A DNA stretch of 64,000 bases from Pseudomonas sp. 7SR1 (GTDB taxonomy: Bacteria; Pseudomonadota; Gammaproteobacteria; Pseudomonadales; Pseudomonadaceae), in the NCBI RefSeq assembly GCF_900156465.1, contig NZ_LT707064.1:558001-622000 (forward strand), given 5' to 3'. The stretch's first letter is position 1. Each line of letters opens with the position of its first letter. Under the pieces are notes generated by a model, which ran no database searches, was not told the DNA's origin, and saw only the letters and a program-made list of their open reading frames with translations. Shown one piece after another: positions 21,037-29,950 of this stretch. Position numbers and translations under genes: made by a program.

Positions 21037-21312
21037 ATGCCTGCTCAGGAAATTGAAATCATTAATAAATTGGGTTTGCATGCCCGCGCGTCAGCGAAAT
21101 TCGTGGGTGTCGCGGGTAAGTTTCCAGATACCACGATCAGGGTCGGGCGCACGCCAGAGTCAACTGTCGATGGCAAGAGCATCATGGCGATGATGATGCT
21201 GGCTGCGGGCAAAGGCACCAGGATCCATCTGAGCACGGAAGGTGAAAAGGCCCAGGAAGCGATGGATGCGCTGGTTGCCCTGATCAACAACTACTTCGAC
21301 GAAGGCGAATAG
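21037..21312 (+). CDS. npr: Phosphocarrier protein NPr (HPr-like)
   Basis: A 91-residue HPr-like protein of the nitrogen PTS, carrying phosphate from PtsP to PtsN. His15 in LGLHARASAKF is the active histidine. The regulatory region reads VDGKSIMAMMMLAAGKGT; the serine here corresponds to the Ser46 region of HPr. It is the last gene of the rpoN run, 15 bases after rapZ. Confidence 0.94.
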   Translation: MPAQEIEIINKLGLHARASAKFVGVAGKFPDTTIRVGRTPESTVDGKSIMAMMMLAAGKGTRIHLSTEGEKAQEAMDALVALINNYFDEGE

Positions 21313-21317
21313 TCCCC

Positions 21318-21480
21318 CCTATGGTGAGGGATCCGCTGGTGAGTGGATTTAGCGAATCGTCGCACTGCCCCGCCGGGTTGCGAAGCAGCCCCAAAAAGAG
21401 CTCAGTCGACCTGATGCTCGGCGGTGACAGATATCAGGACTGCTTCGCAGCCCAGCGGGGATAAATCGCCTCGCCACCGA
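21318..21480. repeat. REP inverted pair (degenerate), GGCGAGGGGAT family
   Basis: The right unit (about 21430-21478) reads TGCTTCGCAGCCCAGCGGGG then ATAAATCGCCTCGCCACC. The left unit (about 21318-21392) is more diverged (GGTGAGGGGATCC; CCCCGCCGGGTTGCGAAGC). It fills the gap between npr and the convergent ZIP gene. Confidence 0.65.
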
Positions 21481-21541
21481 TTGATTCCGGCCACCACTGA
21501 TTGATCCCTGCCCCACCTACCTGCCCCGCAGGTTCCCCCTG

Positions 21542-22432
21542 TCACGCCAGCGCCGTATCCAGCACCATCATCAGGCAAAACCCCACCAACAATCCCAGGC
21601 TCGCCAGTTTCTCGTGACCATTGCGACGGGATTCGGGAATGACTTCGTGGGTCACCACCAGCAGCATCGCCCCTGCCGCCAACGCCAGGCCGAGGGGCAA
21701 GAGCATCTCGGCCAGGCTGACCAACCAGGCGCACAGTAGCGCGAACACCGGCTCGACCAGCCCAGACGCCGCGCCAATCAGGAACGCCTTGACCCGCGAC
21801 ATGCCCGCCGTGGCCAGCACCAGCGCGATCACCAGTCCTTCGGGGACATCCTGCAAGGCGATGCCCATCGCCAGGCTGTCGGCATCGGGCATGCCGCCCC
21901 CGGCCGACACGCCCACCGCCATGCCTTCTGGAACGTTGTGGGCGATGATGGCGAACACGAACAACCAGATCCGCGGTGCGATGATCGGACGTCCTGGCGC
22001 TGCCACCAGCCTCTCGGGGCTGGCCGAGACCTTGCGGTCCACCAGGTACAGCCCGAACGCCCCCGACAGAATGCCAAAGCAGATAAGGCCACTGGCGGCC
22101 CAAGGCGTGAACCCCAATTGCTCCGCTGCGGCAATGCCCGGCACGATCAGCGAAAACGCCGTGGCAGCGAGCATCACCCCGGCACCGAAGCCCAGCAGCG
22201 AATCGCTCACGGCCCGGGGCATACGCCGGATGACCAGCACCGGCACGGCCCCGAGCGCGGTGCCCAAGGCACAGAGTCCGCCGCCTTGAAGGGCTCGCAG
22301 CAACCTGGCCTCCAGGTCCAGCCACGCCAGGCCCTGGGCCGCTAGCAACGTCATCCCGGTCAACAACAGCAATGACCCCAAGGCATAGCGGAACATCCGT
22401 CCGCTTCCAATCGCCAGTGTTTGAGTATCCAT
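21542..22432 (-). CDS. ZIP-family divalent metal transporter
   Basis: A 296-residue ZIP transporter with about eight membrane helices, likely importing zinc or another divalent metal. The metal-binding helices are visible as AIIAHNVPEGMAVGVSAGGG and VVTHEVIPESRRNGHEK, the positions that form the binuclear M1/M2 site in ZIPs. It follows sodA on the same strand by 19 bases and corresponds to PA4467, so readthrough from the fagA-fumC-sodA promoter is possible. Confidence 0.88.
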   Translation of the reverse strand: MDTQTLAIGSGRMFRYALGSLLLLTGMTLLAAQGLAWLDLEARLLRALQGGGLCALGTALGAVPVLVIRRMPRAVSDSLLGFGAGVMLAATAFSLIVPGIAAAEQLGFTPWAASGLICFGILSGAFGLYLVDRKVSASPERLVAAPGRPIIAPRIWLFVFAIIAHNVPEGMAVGVSAGGGMPDADSLAMGIALQDVPEGLVIALVLATAGMSRVKAFLIGAASGLVEPVFALLCAWLVSLAEMLLPLGLALAAGAMLLVVTHEVIPESRRNGHEKLASLGLLVGFCLMMVLDTALA

Positions 22433-22451
22433 AGTCAGCCTTGGAGGGGGT

Positions 22452-23075
22452 TCATGAAGGACTCGATGCCAGCGCCGCCTGATAGCGCCGGGCGACTTCA
22501 GGCCAGTTGATCACGTTGTAGAAAGCGTTGATGTATTCCGGCCGACGGTTCTGGTACAGCAGGTAGTACGCGTGCTCCCACACGTCCAGGCCCAGGATCG
22601 GCGTATTGCCGTTCATCAGCGGGCTGTCCTGGTTGGCGCTGCTTTCCACCACCAGGGCCTTCTGCGGGGTCACGCTCAGCCAGGCCCAGCCGCTGCCGAA
22701 GCGGCTCAACGCAGCCTTGGTGAACGCTTCCTTGAATCGCTCCAGGCCCCCCAGCTGTGTCTCGATCGCTGCGCCAAGCGCACCGTCCGGTTGACCGCCA
22801 CCCTCGGGGGACATCACTTCCCAGAACAGGGAATGGTTGGCATGGCCACCGCCCTGATTGATCACCGCCGCCCGCAGGTTCTGCGGCAACTGCTCCACGC
22901 TGGCCAGCAGTTTTTCGATGGGCCATTGGGCGTACTCGCTGCCCTCCACCGCGGCGTTGAGGTTATTGATATAGGTCTGGTGGTGTTTCGTGTAGTGGAT
23001 CTCCATGGTTTTCGCATCGATGTGCGGCTCCAGGGCATCGTAGGCGTAAGGCAGCGCAGGCAAGGTAAAAGCCAT
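22452..23075 (-). CDS. sodA: Superoxide dismutase, Mn-type
   Basis: The 207-residue protein carries the four metal ligands His27 ([11 protein letters not shown]), His81 ([11 protein letters not shown]), Asp164 and His168 ([10 protein letters not shown]). The sequence and location match SodM/SodA of P. aeruginosa (PA4468), the manganese enzyme induced under iron starvation. I start at the ATG at 23075 ([20 protein letters not shown]); the upstream TTG is inside the orfX stop region. It is the fourth gene from the Fur-type promoter at 25335. Confidence 0.94.
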   Translation of the reverse strand: MAFTLPALPYAYDALEPHIDAKTMEIHYTKHHQTYINNLNAAVEGSEYAQWPIEKLLASVEQLPQNLRAAVINQGGGHANHSLFWEVMSPEGGGQPDGALGAAIETQLGGLERFKEAFTKAALSRFGSGWAWLSVTPQKALVVESSANQDSPLMNGNTPILGLDVWEHAYYLLYQNRRPEYINAFYNVINWPEVARRYQAALASSPS

Positions 23076-23077
23076 TT

Positions 23078-23518
23078 TCAATGAACTCCATAATGAAGAG
23101 GGGCATTGCGGTGCAAGAGTGATGTGTCTTTGCTTTGGAGCAACCGTTGGGTGCGGGGGTACTCGCCATGCTCACTGATGAAACCCAGCAGTTCGACATA
23201 AGTCCTGTGGCTCTGGCGCATCGCGGCCGCACGCAGCGCTGCCGGCATGCGCTCGTCCTGCAGGGTCTGCAGCAACCGTTGATGGATGGCGCACAAGTAT
23301 TCGGCGCTCTCCTCTGGCTGGTTCAGGCGCAGGTGCAAGTCCGCCAGGTTGTGGTGGGAGACGACGCAGGCGGCCACGGCCTCGTCGGCGTCAGGCCAGC
23401 GCTCATACAGCACCTGCGCCAGGGCCAGGGCTTGCAGGTAGGCTTCGCGGGCATCCACCAGTTCGCCCAGCATGAAATGACGATTGGCTCGTTCGATCGT
23501 GCGTTTCCAGTGCTCCAT
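23078..23518 (-). CDS. Conserved hypothetical protein of the fumC-sodA operon (PA4469/OrfX-like)
   Basis: A 146-residue, probably all-helical cytoplasmic protein. Its first half ([44 protein letters not shown]) looks like a tetratricopeptide-type helical repeat. Its position between fumC and sodA matches the open reading frame of the P. aeruginosa fagA-fumC-orfX-sodA operon. The stop is 2 bases before the sodA ATG. No function is established. Confidence 0.85.
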   Translation of the reverse strand: MEHWKRTIERANRHFMLGELVDAREAYLQALALAQVLYERWPDADEAVAACVVSHHNLADLHLRLNQPEESAEYLCAIHQRLLQTLQDERMPAALRAAAMRQSHRTYVELLGFISEHGEYPRTQRLLQSKDTSLLHRNAPLHYGVH

Positions 23519-23545
23519 GATGAGTCCTCCACACAGGGATCGGAA

Positions 23546-24922
23546 TTACACACCACCCGCCGTGAGCTTCTCGGGGTCCAGCAAGACCTCCAGTTCGCTA
23601 CGCGACAGGTCGGTGTGTTCCAGGGCGACATCGATGACCGGGCGGCCTTGTTGATAAGCCGTCTTGGCGATTTGCGCGGCTTTCTGGTAACCGATGATCG
23701 GGTTCAATGCTGTAACCAGGATCGGGTTGCGCGACAGCGCCTCCTTGAGCCTGGCCTCGTTGACCTTGAAGGTGGCAATGGCCTTGTCCGCCAGCAACCG
23801 GCTGACATTGGCCATCAAGGCGATGCTGCTCAGCAGGTTCTGAGCGATGATCGGCAACATCACATTCAGTTCGAAGTTGCCCGACTGGCCGGCCACGGTG
23901 ATCACCGTGTCGTTGCCGATCACCTGGGTCGCGACCATCGCGGTGGCTTCCGCAATCACCGGGTTGACCTTGCCGGGCATGATAGAGGAGCCCGGCTGCA
24001 AGCCCTCCAGTTCGATCTCGCCCAGGCCAGCCAGGGGCCCGGAATTCATCCAGCGCAAGTCGTTGGCGATTTTCATCAACGACACCGCCGTGGTCTTGAG
24101 TTGCCCGGAAACCGCCACCGCGGTGTCCTGGGAACCGATCAGGGCGAACAGGTTCTTGCCAGGAGTGAATTGCACCTGGGTCAGCAGGGTCAGCTGCTGG
24201 CTGAACAGCTCGGCGAAGCGAGGGTGGGCATTGACCCCGGTCCCCACCGCAGTGCCCCCCTGGGCCAGGGCCTGCAGGCTTGGCAGCAGGTCCTGCAGAT
24301 GGCCGATATTGGCTTTCAACTGCTGCGCCCATCCCTCCAGCACCTGGCTCAGGCGGACCGGCATCGCATCCATCAGGTGGGTGCGACCGGTCTTGATGAA
24401 CGGATGAACCGCCACCGCCTTGCGCTCGATCACCTGGACCAGATGTGTCAGCGCCGGCAACAACTGCTCATGCAAGGCCAGTGCGGCGCTGACATGAATG
24501 CAGGTGGGAATGATGTCGTTACTGCTCTGCCCGCAGTTGACGTGGTCGTTAGGATTGACCGTCTCTCCCAGCAGCCGGCTGGCGAGGGTGGCGATCACTT
24601 CGTTGGCGTTCATGTTGGAACTGGTGCCGGAGCCGGTCTGGAAGATATCCACCGGGAAGTGATCCATGAAATGACCTTCGAGCAACCCTTGGGCCGCATC
24701 GACGATGGCTTTGCCCTGGGCCGCGCTGATCTGTCCCAGCTCCACGTTGGCCCGGGCGGCGGCGGCCTTGGCCAGGATCAGTGCGCGAATGAACGCCGCC
24801 GGCATGCGCTGGTCACTGATGGGGAAGTTATCCACGGCACGCTGGGTCTGCGCGCCGTACAGGGCATCTGCCGGGACATGGAGCTCGCCCATGCTGTCGC
24901 GTTCGATACGGGTATTACTCAT
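23546..24922 (-). CDS. fumC: Fumarate hydratase class II
   Basis: FumC is the iron-independent TCA-cycle fumarase, replacing the Fe-S class I enzyme when iron is short. The 458-residue product starts at the ATG at 24922 (MSNTRIERDSMGELHVPADA) and has the superfamily signature GSSIMPGKVNPVIAEA. It overlaps fagA by 8 bases. Placement behind a Fur-type promoter with sodA fits an iron-sparing response. Confidence 0.95.
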   Translation of the reverse strand: MSNTRIERDSMGELHVPADALYGAQTQRAVDNFPISDQRMPAAFIRALILAKAAAARANVELGQISAAQGKAIVDAAQGLLEGHFMDHFPVDIFQTGSGTSSNMNANEVIATLASRLLGETVNPNDHVNCGQSSNDIIPTCIHVSAALALHEQLLPALTHLVQVIERKAVAVHPFIKTGRTHLMDAMPVRLSQVLEGWAQQLKANIGHLQDLLPSLQALAQGGTAVGTGVNAHPRFAELFSQQLTLLTQVQFTPGKNLFALIGSQDTAVAVSGQLKTTAVSLMKIANDLRWMNSGPLAGLGEIELEGLQPGSSIMPGKVNPVIAEATAMVATQVIGNDTVITVAGQSGNFELNVMLPIIAQNLLSSIALMANVSRLLADKAIATFKVNEARLKEALSRNPILVTALNPIIGYQKAAQIAKTAYQQGRPVIDVALEHTDLSRSELEVLLDPEKLTAGGV

Positions 24923-25310
24923 CGGGAAATCCTTGTACCGGTTCATTGAGAGAGAGGGAGGGTGCCAGGACACAGGTCGCCAGCGCCCAGGCATGGCTCT
25001 GCCAACGCCTCAGGCGACATTGGCAGAGTGATTGGCGTTCGAGATCGCGCAATGGCCGCCAGGCCTGGTCAAGACAGAGCGCCCGCCAGTGCCAGGGCAG
25101 CGCGATATCCGAGGCGGTGTCGAGCAGCAAGCGAAAGGCCGTTTCGCCGATCATCCATGGCGAAGTGGCGGTACAACAGGCCAGATAGCGCCCCTCAGCC
25201 AGGTAATGCTCAATCAACCGCGGTTCGTCCGGGTTCATCGCGCAACGGATCTGGCGACTCATCCAGCGCCAGCTTTCAAGGTAAGGCTGTTCGTGCAAGG
25301 CAGGACTCAT
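24915..25310 (-). CDS. fagA: FagA-like Fur-associated protein
   Basis: A 131-residue protein of unknown biochemical role at the head of fagA-fumC-orfX-sodA, the order known from P. aeruginosa (PA4471-PA4468), where it is repressed by Fur. The sequence is Trp-, Cys- and Arg-rich (YLESWRWMSRQIRC; LACCTATSPWMIG; QCRLRRWQSHAWALATCVL). The cysteines could bind metal, but no known motif stands out. Identification rests mainly on synteny. Confidence 0.8.
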   Translation of the reverse strand: MSPALHEQPYLESWRWMSRQIRCAMNPDEPRLIEHYLAEGRYLACCTATSPWMIGETAFRLLLDTASDIALPWHWRALCLDQAWRPLRDLERQSLCQCRLRRWQSHAWALATCVLAPSLSLNEPVQGFPDE

Positions 25311-25334
25311 GACCGGGGCTCAATCGGCAAATGA

Positions 25335-25369
25335 GATTAATTATTAGATGATAATAAGAAGCAACACAA
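25335..25369 (-). promoter_or_regulatory. Promoter with Fur-box-like sequence for fagA-fumC-orfX-sodA
   Basis: On the minus strand TTGTGT (25364-25369) and TAATAA (25341-25346) are 17 bases apart. The spacer and flanks are AT-rich with GATAAT/ATTATC-type hexamers (plus strand 25346-25358 reads AGATGATAATAAG), as in Fur sites. It lies 30-60 bases before the fagA ATG, so iron-bound Fur should block RNA polymerase. Confidence 0.65.
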
Positions 25370-25433
25370 GTCTGGAAAGGAACAGATTGTGCCATCGGGA
25401 GCCCATGTCCTTGGGCCAGATAGGGTCAAGCGG

Positions 25434-25476
25434 ACACAAAAAAAGGCGCGTCACCCGCTAGGATGACGCGCCGTCC
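25434..25476 (-). terminator. Rho-independent terminator after pmbA
   Basis: GGCGCGTCA and TGACGCGCC form a perfect 9-bp stem (about 25445-25472). On the minus strand this is followed by a run of seven T residues, directly downstream of the pmbA stop at 25493. Confidence 0.85.
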
Positions 25477-25492
25477 TTATTGCGATGGCAGG

Positions 25493-26839
25493 TCAGCTGC
25501 CCGCCACCGTCATCCGTTCGATCAGCACGGAACCGGTGCGGATGTTGCTGCGCAGTTCCAGGTCGTTCCCCACGGCGAGGATCTGCTTGAACATGTCGCG
25601 CATGTTGCCGGCGATGGTCACTTCCTGGACCGGGAACTGGATCTCGCCATTTTCGACCCAGAACCCCGCCGCCCCCCGGGAGTAATCCCCAGTCACCATG
25701 TTCAGGCCGTGGCCCATCAGTTCGGTCACCAGCAACCCACGTCCCATGCGGCGCAGCAAGGCCGCCTGGTCCTCTTCGCCATGGCTGACGAACAGGTTGT
25801 GCACGCCACCGGCATTGGCGGTACTCGGCATACCGAGCTTACGGCCCGAATAGGTGCCCAGGATGTAGGACACCAGCTCGCCCTTCTCCACGAACGGCTT
25901 GGCATAGGTCGCCAGCCCATCGCCGTCGAAGGCCGAACTGCCCATGGCTCGCATCAGGTGCGGCCGCTCATCGATCGTCATCCATTCCGGAAACAGTTTC
26001 TGCCCCAGCGCGCCTTCGAGGAACGAAGACTTGCGATACAGATTGCCGCCGGACACTGCCGACAGGAAACTGCCGAACAGCCCACCGGCCAGTTCGGCGG
26101 CAAACAGCACCGGCACTTCGCAGGTCGGCACCGGCCGCGCGCCCAGGCGGCTGGCCGCCCGCTGCGCGGCTTTCTGGCCGATGCTCACCGGGTCCGCCAG
26201 CAGGTTGCCCTGACGGTTCACGTCGTACCAGTAGTCGCGCTGCATCTGCCCGTCGGCCTCGGCAATCATCACGCAGCTGAGGCTGTGACGGGTCGAGGCG
26301 TAGCCACCAATGAATCCGTGACTGTTGCCGTAGACCCGGCAGCCCTGGTGGGTATTGAGCGTCGTACCGTCGGCGTTCCGGATCCGGCTGTCGGCATCGA
26401 ACGCCGCCGCCTCGCAGCGCAACGCCTGTTCGATGGCCTGCTCGGGCGTGATATCCCAGGCGTGAAACAGGTCGAAATCAGGTTGTTCCTTGCACATCAG
26501 CGCCGCATCGGCCAAACCCGAGGCTTCGTCTTCGGACGTGTGCCTGGCAATCGCCAGTGCCGCGGCGACGGTTTCGCGGATGGCATCAGGACCACTGGCC
26601 GAAGTGCTGGCCGAGCCCTTGCGCTGGCCCACGTACAAGGTGATACCGAAACCCTGGTCGCGGTTGAACTCGACGGTCTCCACCTCCCGCTGGCGCACCG
26701 ACGTCGACAGTCCCTGCTCCAGGGACACAGCCACTTCGCAGGCGCTGGCGCCCTGTCGCCGGGCTTCGGCGAGGATCTGCTCGACTTGTTCCTGCAGTGC
26801 CGGCAATGCTTGCGGACCGACGCTTTGAACTGCACTCAT
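25493..26839 (-). CDS. pmbA: TldE/PmbA subunit of the TldD-TldE metalloprotease
   Basis: PmbA (TldE) is the non-catalytic partner of TldD; the pair matures peptides such as microcin B17 and degrades the CcdA antitoxin in E. coli. The protein has 448 residues from the ATG at 26839 ([20 protein letters not shown]), which has GTGGAG upstream; an in-frame GTG four codons earlier is less likely. It lacks the HExxxH motif, as expected for TldE. tldD is nearby on the same strand with only darP between, on the other strand. Confidence 0.93.
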   Translation of the reverse strand: MSAVQSVGPQALPALQEQVEQILAEARRQGASACEVAVSLEQGLSTSVRQREVETVEFNRDQGFGITLYVGQRKGSASTSASGPDAIRETVAAALAIARHTSEDEASGLADAALMCKEQPDFDLFHAWDITPEQAIEQALRCEAAAFDADSRIRNADGTTLNTHQGCRVYGNSHGFIGGYASTRHSLSCVMIAEADGQMQRDYWYDVNRQGNLLADPVSIGQKAAQRAASRLGARPVPTCEVPVLFAAELAGGLFGSFLSAVSGGNLYRKSSFLEGALGQKLFPEWMTIDERPHLMRAMGSSAFDGDGLATYAKPFVEKGELVSYILGTYSGRKLGMPSTANAGGVHNLFVSHGEEDQAALLRRMGRGLLVTELMGHGLNMVTGDYSRGAAGFWVENGEIQFPVQEVTIAGNMRDMFKQILAVGNDLELRSNIRTGSVLIERMTVAGS

Positions 26840-26991
26840 GGTGTTCTCCACTCAAATTCTGCTTTCGGTCGGGGCCTGCGGGAAAAGTGCCTGCGCGACT
26901 TTTCATACAAACCCGAGGCCTTCGAGCGACCGGGCCGGACAAGCGGCCCCCGACTGGTTATCATGGCGGCGTTTCTTTGCGGACTGCCACC

Positions 26992-27516
26992 ATGGTTGAT
27001 TCTTACGACGACTCCCTCTACGAGGGCGAAAAAAGCAAATCCCAGGTCAAACGCGAGCTGCATGCTCTGGTTGACCTCGGCGAGCGCCTCACGACACTCA
27101 AGCCCGACTTGCTGGCCAAACTGCCCCTGACCGACGCCCTGCGCCGGGCCCTGGCCGATGCGCCCAAGCACACCGCGAACATCGCGCGTAAACGGCACCT
27201 GCAGTTCATCGGCAAACTGATGCGAGATCAGGACACCAGCGCCATCCTGGTCCTGCTCGATCAACTCGATGCCTCCACCCGGCAATACAACGAACGCTTC
27301 CATAACCTGGAGCGCTGGCGTGATCGCCTGATCGCGGGCGACGACGGCACCCTGGAAAAATTCGTCATCGAGTACCCGGAGGCCGATCGCCAGCAATTGC
27401 GCTCCCTGATCCGTCAGGCCCAGCACGAACTGGCGCAGAACAAGCCACCGGCCTCGAGCCGTAAAATCTTCAAGTACATCCGTGAGCTGGACGAGACTCA
27501 ACGCGGTTTGCGCTGA
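26992..27516 (+). CDS. darP: Dual-action ribosomal maturation protein DarP (YjgA)
   Basis: A 174-residue UPF0307/YjgA protein that binds late 50S ribosome precursors. It starts at the ATG at 26992 ([20 protein letters not shown]). It is highly charged and helical ([45 protein letters not shown]). It sits between pmbA and tldD but points the opposite way, as in PA4472-PA4474. Confidence 0.92.
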   Translation: MVDSYDDSLYEGEKSKSQVKRELHALVDLGERLTTLKPDLLAKLPLTDALRRALADAPKHTANIARKRHLQFIGKLMRDQDTSAILVLLDQLDASTRQYNERFHNLERWRDRLIAGDDGTLEKFVIEYPEADRQQLRSLIRQAQHELAQNKPPASSRKIFKYIRELDETQRGLR

Positions 27517-27560
27517 GTCGCGCCACGGGTGGAGGCCTTGCACTCCACCCGACGCTCCCA

Positions 27561-29003
27561 TCATGCGCCCGTGCCACCCACGGTAATCGCATCGATCTTC
27601 AGGGTCGGCTGCCCGACACCCACTGGCACCGATTGCCCATCCTTGCCACATGTACCCACGCCGCTGTCCAGCGCCAGGTCGTTACCCACCATCGACACCT
27701 TGCTCATCGCCTCCGGTCCGTTGCCGATCAGCGTCGCGCCCTTGACTGGCGCGGTGATCTTGCCGTCTTCGATCAGGTAGGCCTCGCTGGTGGAGAACAC
27801 GAACTTGCCGCTGGTGATGTCTACCTGGCCGCCGCCGAGGTTGGCGCAGTAGATGCCTTTCTTCACCGAAGCGATGATCTCAGCCGGGTCGCTCTGGCCA
27901 CCCAGCATGTAAGTGTTGGTCATGCGCGGCATGGGCAGGTGCGCGTAGGATTCCCGGCGCCCGTTGCCGGTGCGGGCCACGCCCATGAGCCGGGCGTTGA
28001 GCTTGTCCTGCATGTAACCCTTGAGCACGCCGTTTTCGATCAGCGTGGTGCATTCGGTCGGGGTGCCTTCGTCATCGACGCTCAATGAACCGCGCCGTCC
28101 GGCCAGGGTGCCATCATCGACAATGGTGCAGAGTTTCGAGGCGACCATCTCGCCCATGCGTCCGCTATAGGCCGAACTGCCCTTGCGGTTGAAATCCCCT
28201 TCCAGGCCATGGCCCACCGCTTCATGCAGCAGCACGCCGGACCAGCCGGACCCCAGCACCACTGGCAACGTGCCAGCCGGCGCCGGAATCGCTTCCAGGT
28301 TGACCAGGGCCTGGCGCAACGCCTCGCGGGCGTAGCCCATGGCGCGGTCTTCGCTGAGGAAATAACGGTAGTCGGTACGTCCGCCACCGCCGTGGCCGCC
28401 ACGCTCGCGGCGACCGTTCTGCTCGACGATCACGCTGACGTTGAAACGCACCAGTGGCCGTACGTCCGCCGCCAGGCCGCCATCGGTGGAGGCCACCAGG
28501 ATCCGCTCCCAGACCCCGGCCATGCTCACCGACACCTGCTGGATACGTGGGTCCAGGGCACGGGTGGCGACGTCGATACGCTTGAGCAGCTCGACCTTTT
28601 CGGCGCGGCTCATCACCTCAAGCGGGTTGTCCGGCGCATACAACTGCGCGACGTCCTGGCGGGTGAATGCCTGGACCTTGCCGTTCTGCCCGGCACGGGA
28701 AATCGAGCGGGCCGCGCGGGCGGCAGCTGCGAGGGCTTCCAGGGTGATGGCGTTGCTGTAGGCAAAACCGGTCTTTTCCCCGGACTGGGCCCGTACACCC
28801 ACCCCCTGGTCAAGGTTGAAACTGCCTTCCTTGACGATACCGTCTTCCAGGGACCAGGACTCGGAAATCTGCCCCTGGAAATACAGGTCGGCTGCATCGA
28901 TGCCCGGGCCGGCCAGGTCGCCCAGCACGCTCTGCAGGCTTTCCAGGGTCACGCCGCCGGGGGCTAAAAGGTGTTCGCTGACTGAGGACAACAACCCGCT
29001 CAT
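27561..29003 (-). CDS. tldD: Metalloprotease TldD
   Basis: The catalytic subunit of the TldD/TldE zinc protease, 480 residues from the ATG at 29003 ([20 protein letters not shown]). The zinc-binding HExxxH motif is at 260-265 ([13 protein letters not shown]), with further conserved sequence [20 protein letters not shown] and [19 protein letters not shown] toward the C-terminus. It starts 5 bases downstream of the carbon-nitrogen hydrolase gene and is probably cotranscribed with it. Confidence 0.95.
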   Translation of the reverse strand: MSGLLSSVSEHLLAPGGVTLESLQSVLGDLAGPGIDAADLYFQGQISESWSLEDGIVKEGSFNLDQGVGVRAQSGEKTGFAYSNAITLEALAAAARAARSISRAGQNGKVQAFTRQDVAQLYAPDNPLEVMSRAEKVELLKRIDVATRALDPRIQQVSVSMAGVWERILVASTDGGLAADVRPLVRFNVSVIVEQNGRRERGGHGGGGRTDYRYFLSEDRAMGYAREALRQALVNLEAIPAPAGTLPVVLGSGWSGVLLHEAVGHGLEGDFNRKGSSAYSGRMGEMVASKLCTIVDDGTLAGRRGSLSVDDEGTPTECTTLIENGVLKGYMQDKLNARLMGVARTGNGRRESYAHLPMPRMTNTYMLGGQSDPAEIIASVKKGIYCANLGGGQVDITSGKFVFSTSEAYLIEDGKITAPVKGATLIGNGPEAMSKVSMVGNDLALDSGVGTCGKDGQSVPVGVGQPTLKIDAITVGGTGA

Positions 29004-29008
29004 ATGTT

Positions 29009-29872
29009 CTACGCCTTGAATTCGTCGTCTTGGACAGGCCGCTGTCGAGCGCCCTGCGAGAAAAAGCGCCGATGGCTTGCCACCGGCATGCGCGCCCTGA
29101 TGGACGCCTGTTCGCTGCTGTCCAACTCGGCCAGCAGCACGGCTTCGCCTTGATCCTGGTGCGCCAGCACCCGCCCCCACGGGTCGACGATGGCGGCGTG
29201 GCCAAAGGTTTCACGTGGCCCCGGATGCACGCCACCCTGTGCGGCCGCCAGCACGTAGCACTGGGTTTCAATGGCCCGGGCGCGAATCAACACCTCCCAA
29301 TGAGCGGCACCGGTGACCGCCGTGAACGCCGAGGGCGCGGTGATCAGCTCGGCCCCGGCAGCCCGGAGCTCGCTATAGAGTTCCGGAAAACGCAAGTCAT
29401 AGCAGACCGTCAGGCCCACCCGCCCTACGGGCGTATCGGCGACCACCACGTTACCGCCATAAGCATAGTCATCCGACTCACGATAGCGTCCCCGATTGTC
29501 CGCCACGTCCACGTCGAACAGGTGCAGCTTGTCGTAGCGCGCCACCACCTGGCCCTGATCGTCCACCAACAGCGAACAGGCATGGGCCTTGGCCTCGGGC
29601 CGATCCACCGGCGGCAAGGGCAACGTCCCGGCCACGATCCATAACCTGAGGTCGCGGGCGACCTGTTTCAACCAGGGCAGGATCGGCCCCTGACCAAAGG
29701 CTTCGGCGCGACCGATGTCGGCAATGTCACGCCGTCCCATGGCCGCGAAATTCTCGGGCAGTACCGCCAGTCTCGCGCCGCCGGCAGCGGCCTGCTCCAG
29801 CAGTACCCGGGCGCGGGCCAGATTGGAGAGCACATCGCTCTGGCTGACCATTTGAATCACGGCGACTGGCAT
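29009..29872 (-). CDS. Carbon-nitrogen hydrolase (Nit1-like amidase)
   Basis: A 287-residue nitrilase-superfamily protein with a complete Glu-Lys-Cys triad: Glu40 (LPENFA), Lys115 (YDKLHLFDV) and Cys157 ([13 protein letters not shown]). The pattern matches the Nit1/YafV-related branch, which includes deaminated-glutathione amidases, so a metabolite repair role is possible; the substrate cannot be read from sequence. It corresponds to PA4475 between yhdP and tldD. Confidence 0.88.
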   Translation of the reverse strand: MPVAVIQMVSQSDVLSNLARARVLLEQAAAGGARLAVLPENFAAMGRRDIADIGRAEAFGQGPILPWLKQVARDLRLWIVAGTLPLPPVDRPEAKAHACSLLVDDQGQVVARYDKLHLFDVDVADNRGRYRESDDYAYGGNVVVADTPVGRVGLTVCYDLRFPELYSELRAAGAELITAPSAFTAVTGAAHWEVLIRARAIETQCYVLAAAQGGVHPGPRETFGHAAIVDPWGRVLAHQDQGEAVLLAELDSSEQASIRARMPVASHRRFFSQGARQRPVQDDEFKA

Positions 29873-29902
29873 GGTGTTTCCCTCATTTTCTGCATCATTC
29901 TC

Positions 29903-29934
29903 CTGTGGGGGCGCGCAAGCTCGCTCCCACGGGA
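29903..29934. repeat. Single REP unit
   Basis: TGTGGGGGCGCGCAAGCTCG followed by CTCCCAC forms one GTGGGAGCGAG-family REP hairpin in the short gap between yhdP and the carbon-nitrogen hydrolase gene. Confidence 0.7.
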
Positions 29935-29950
29935 GTTATCCCATCGTCCA

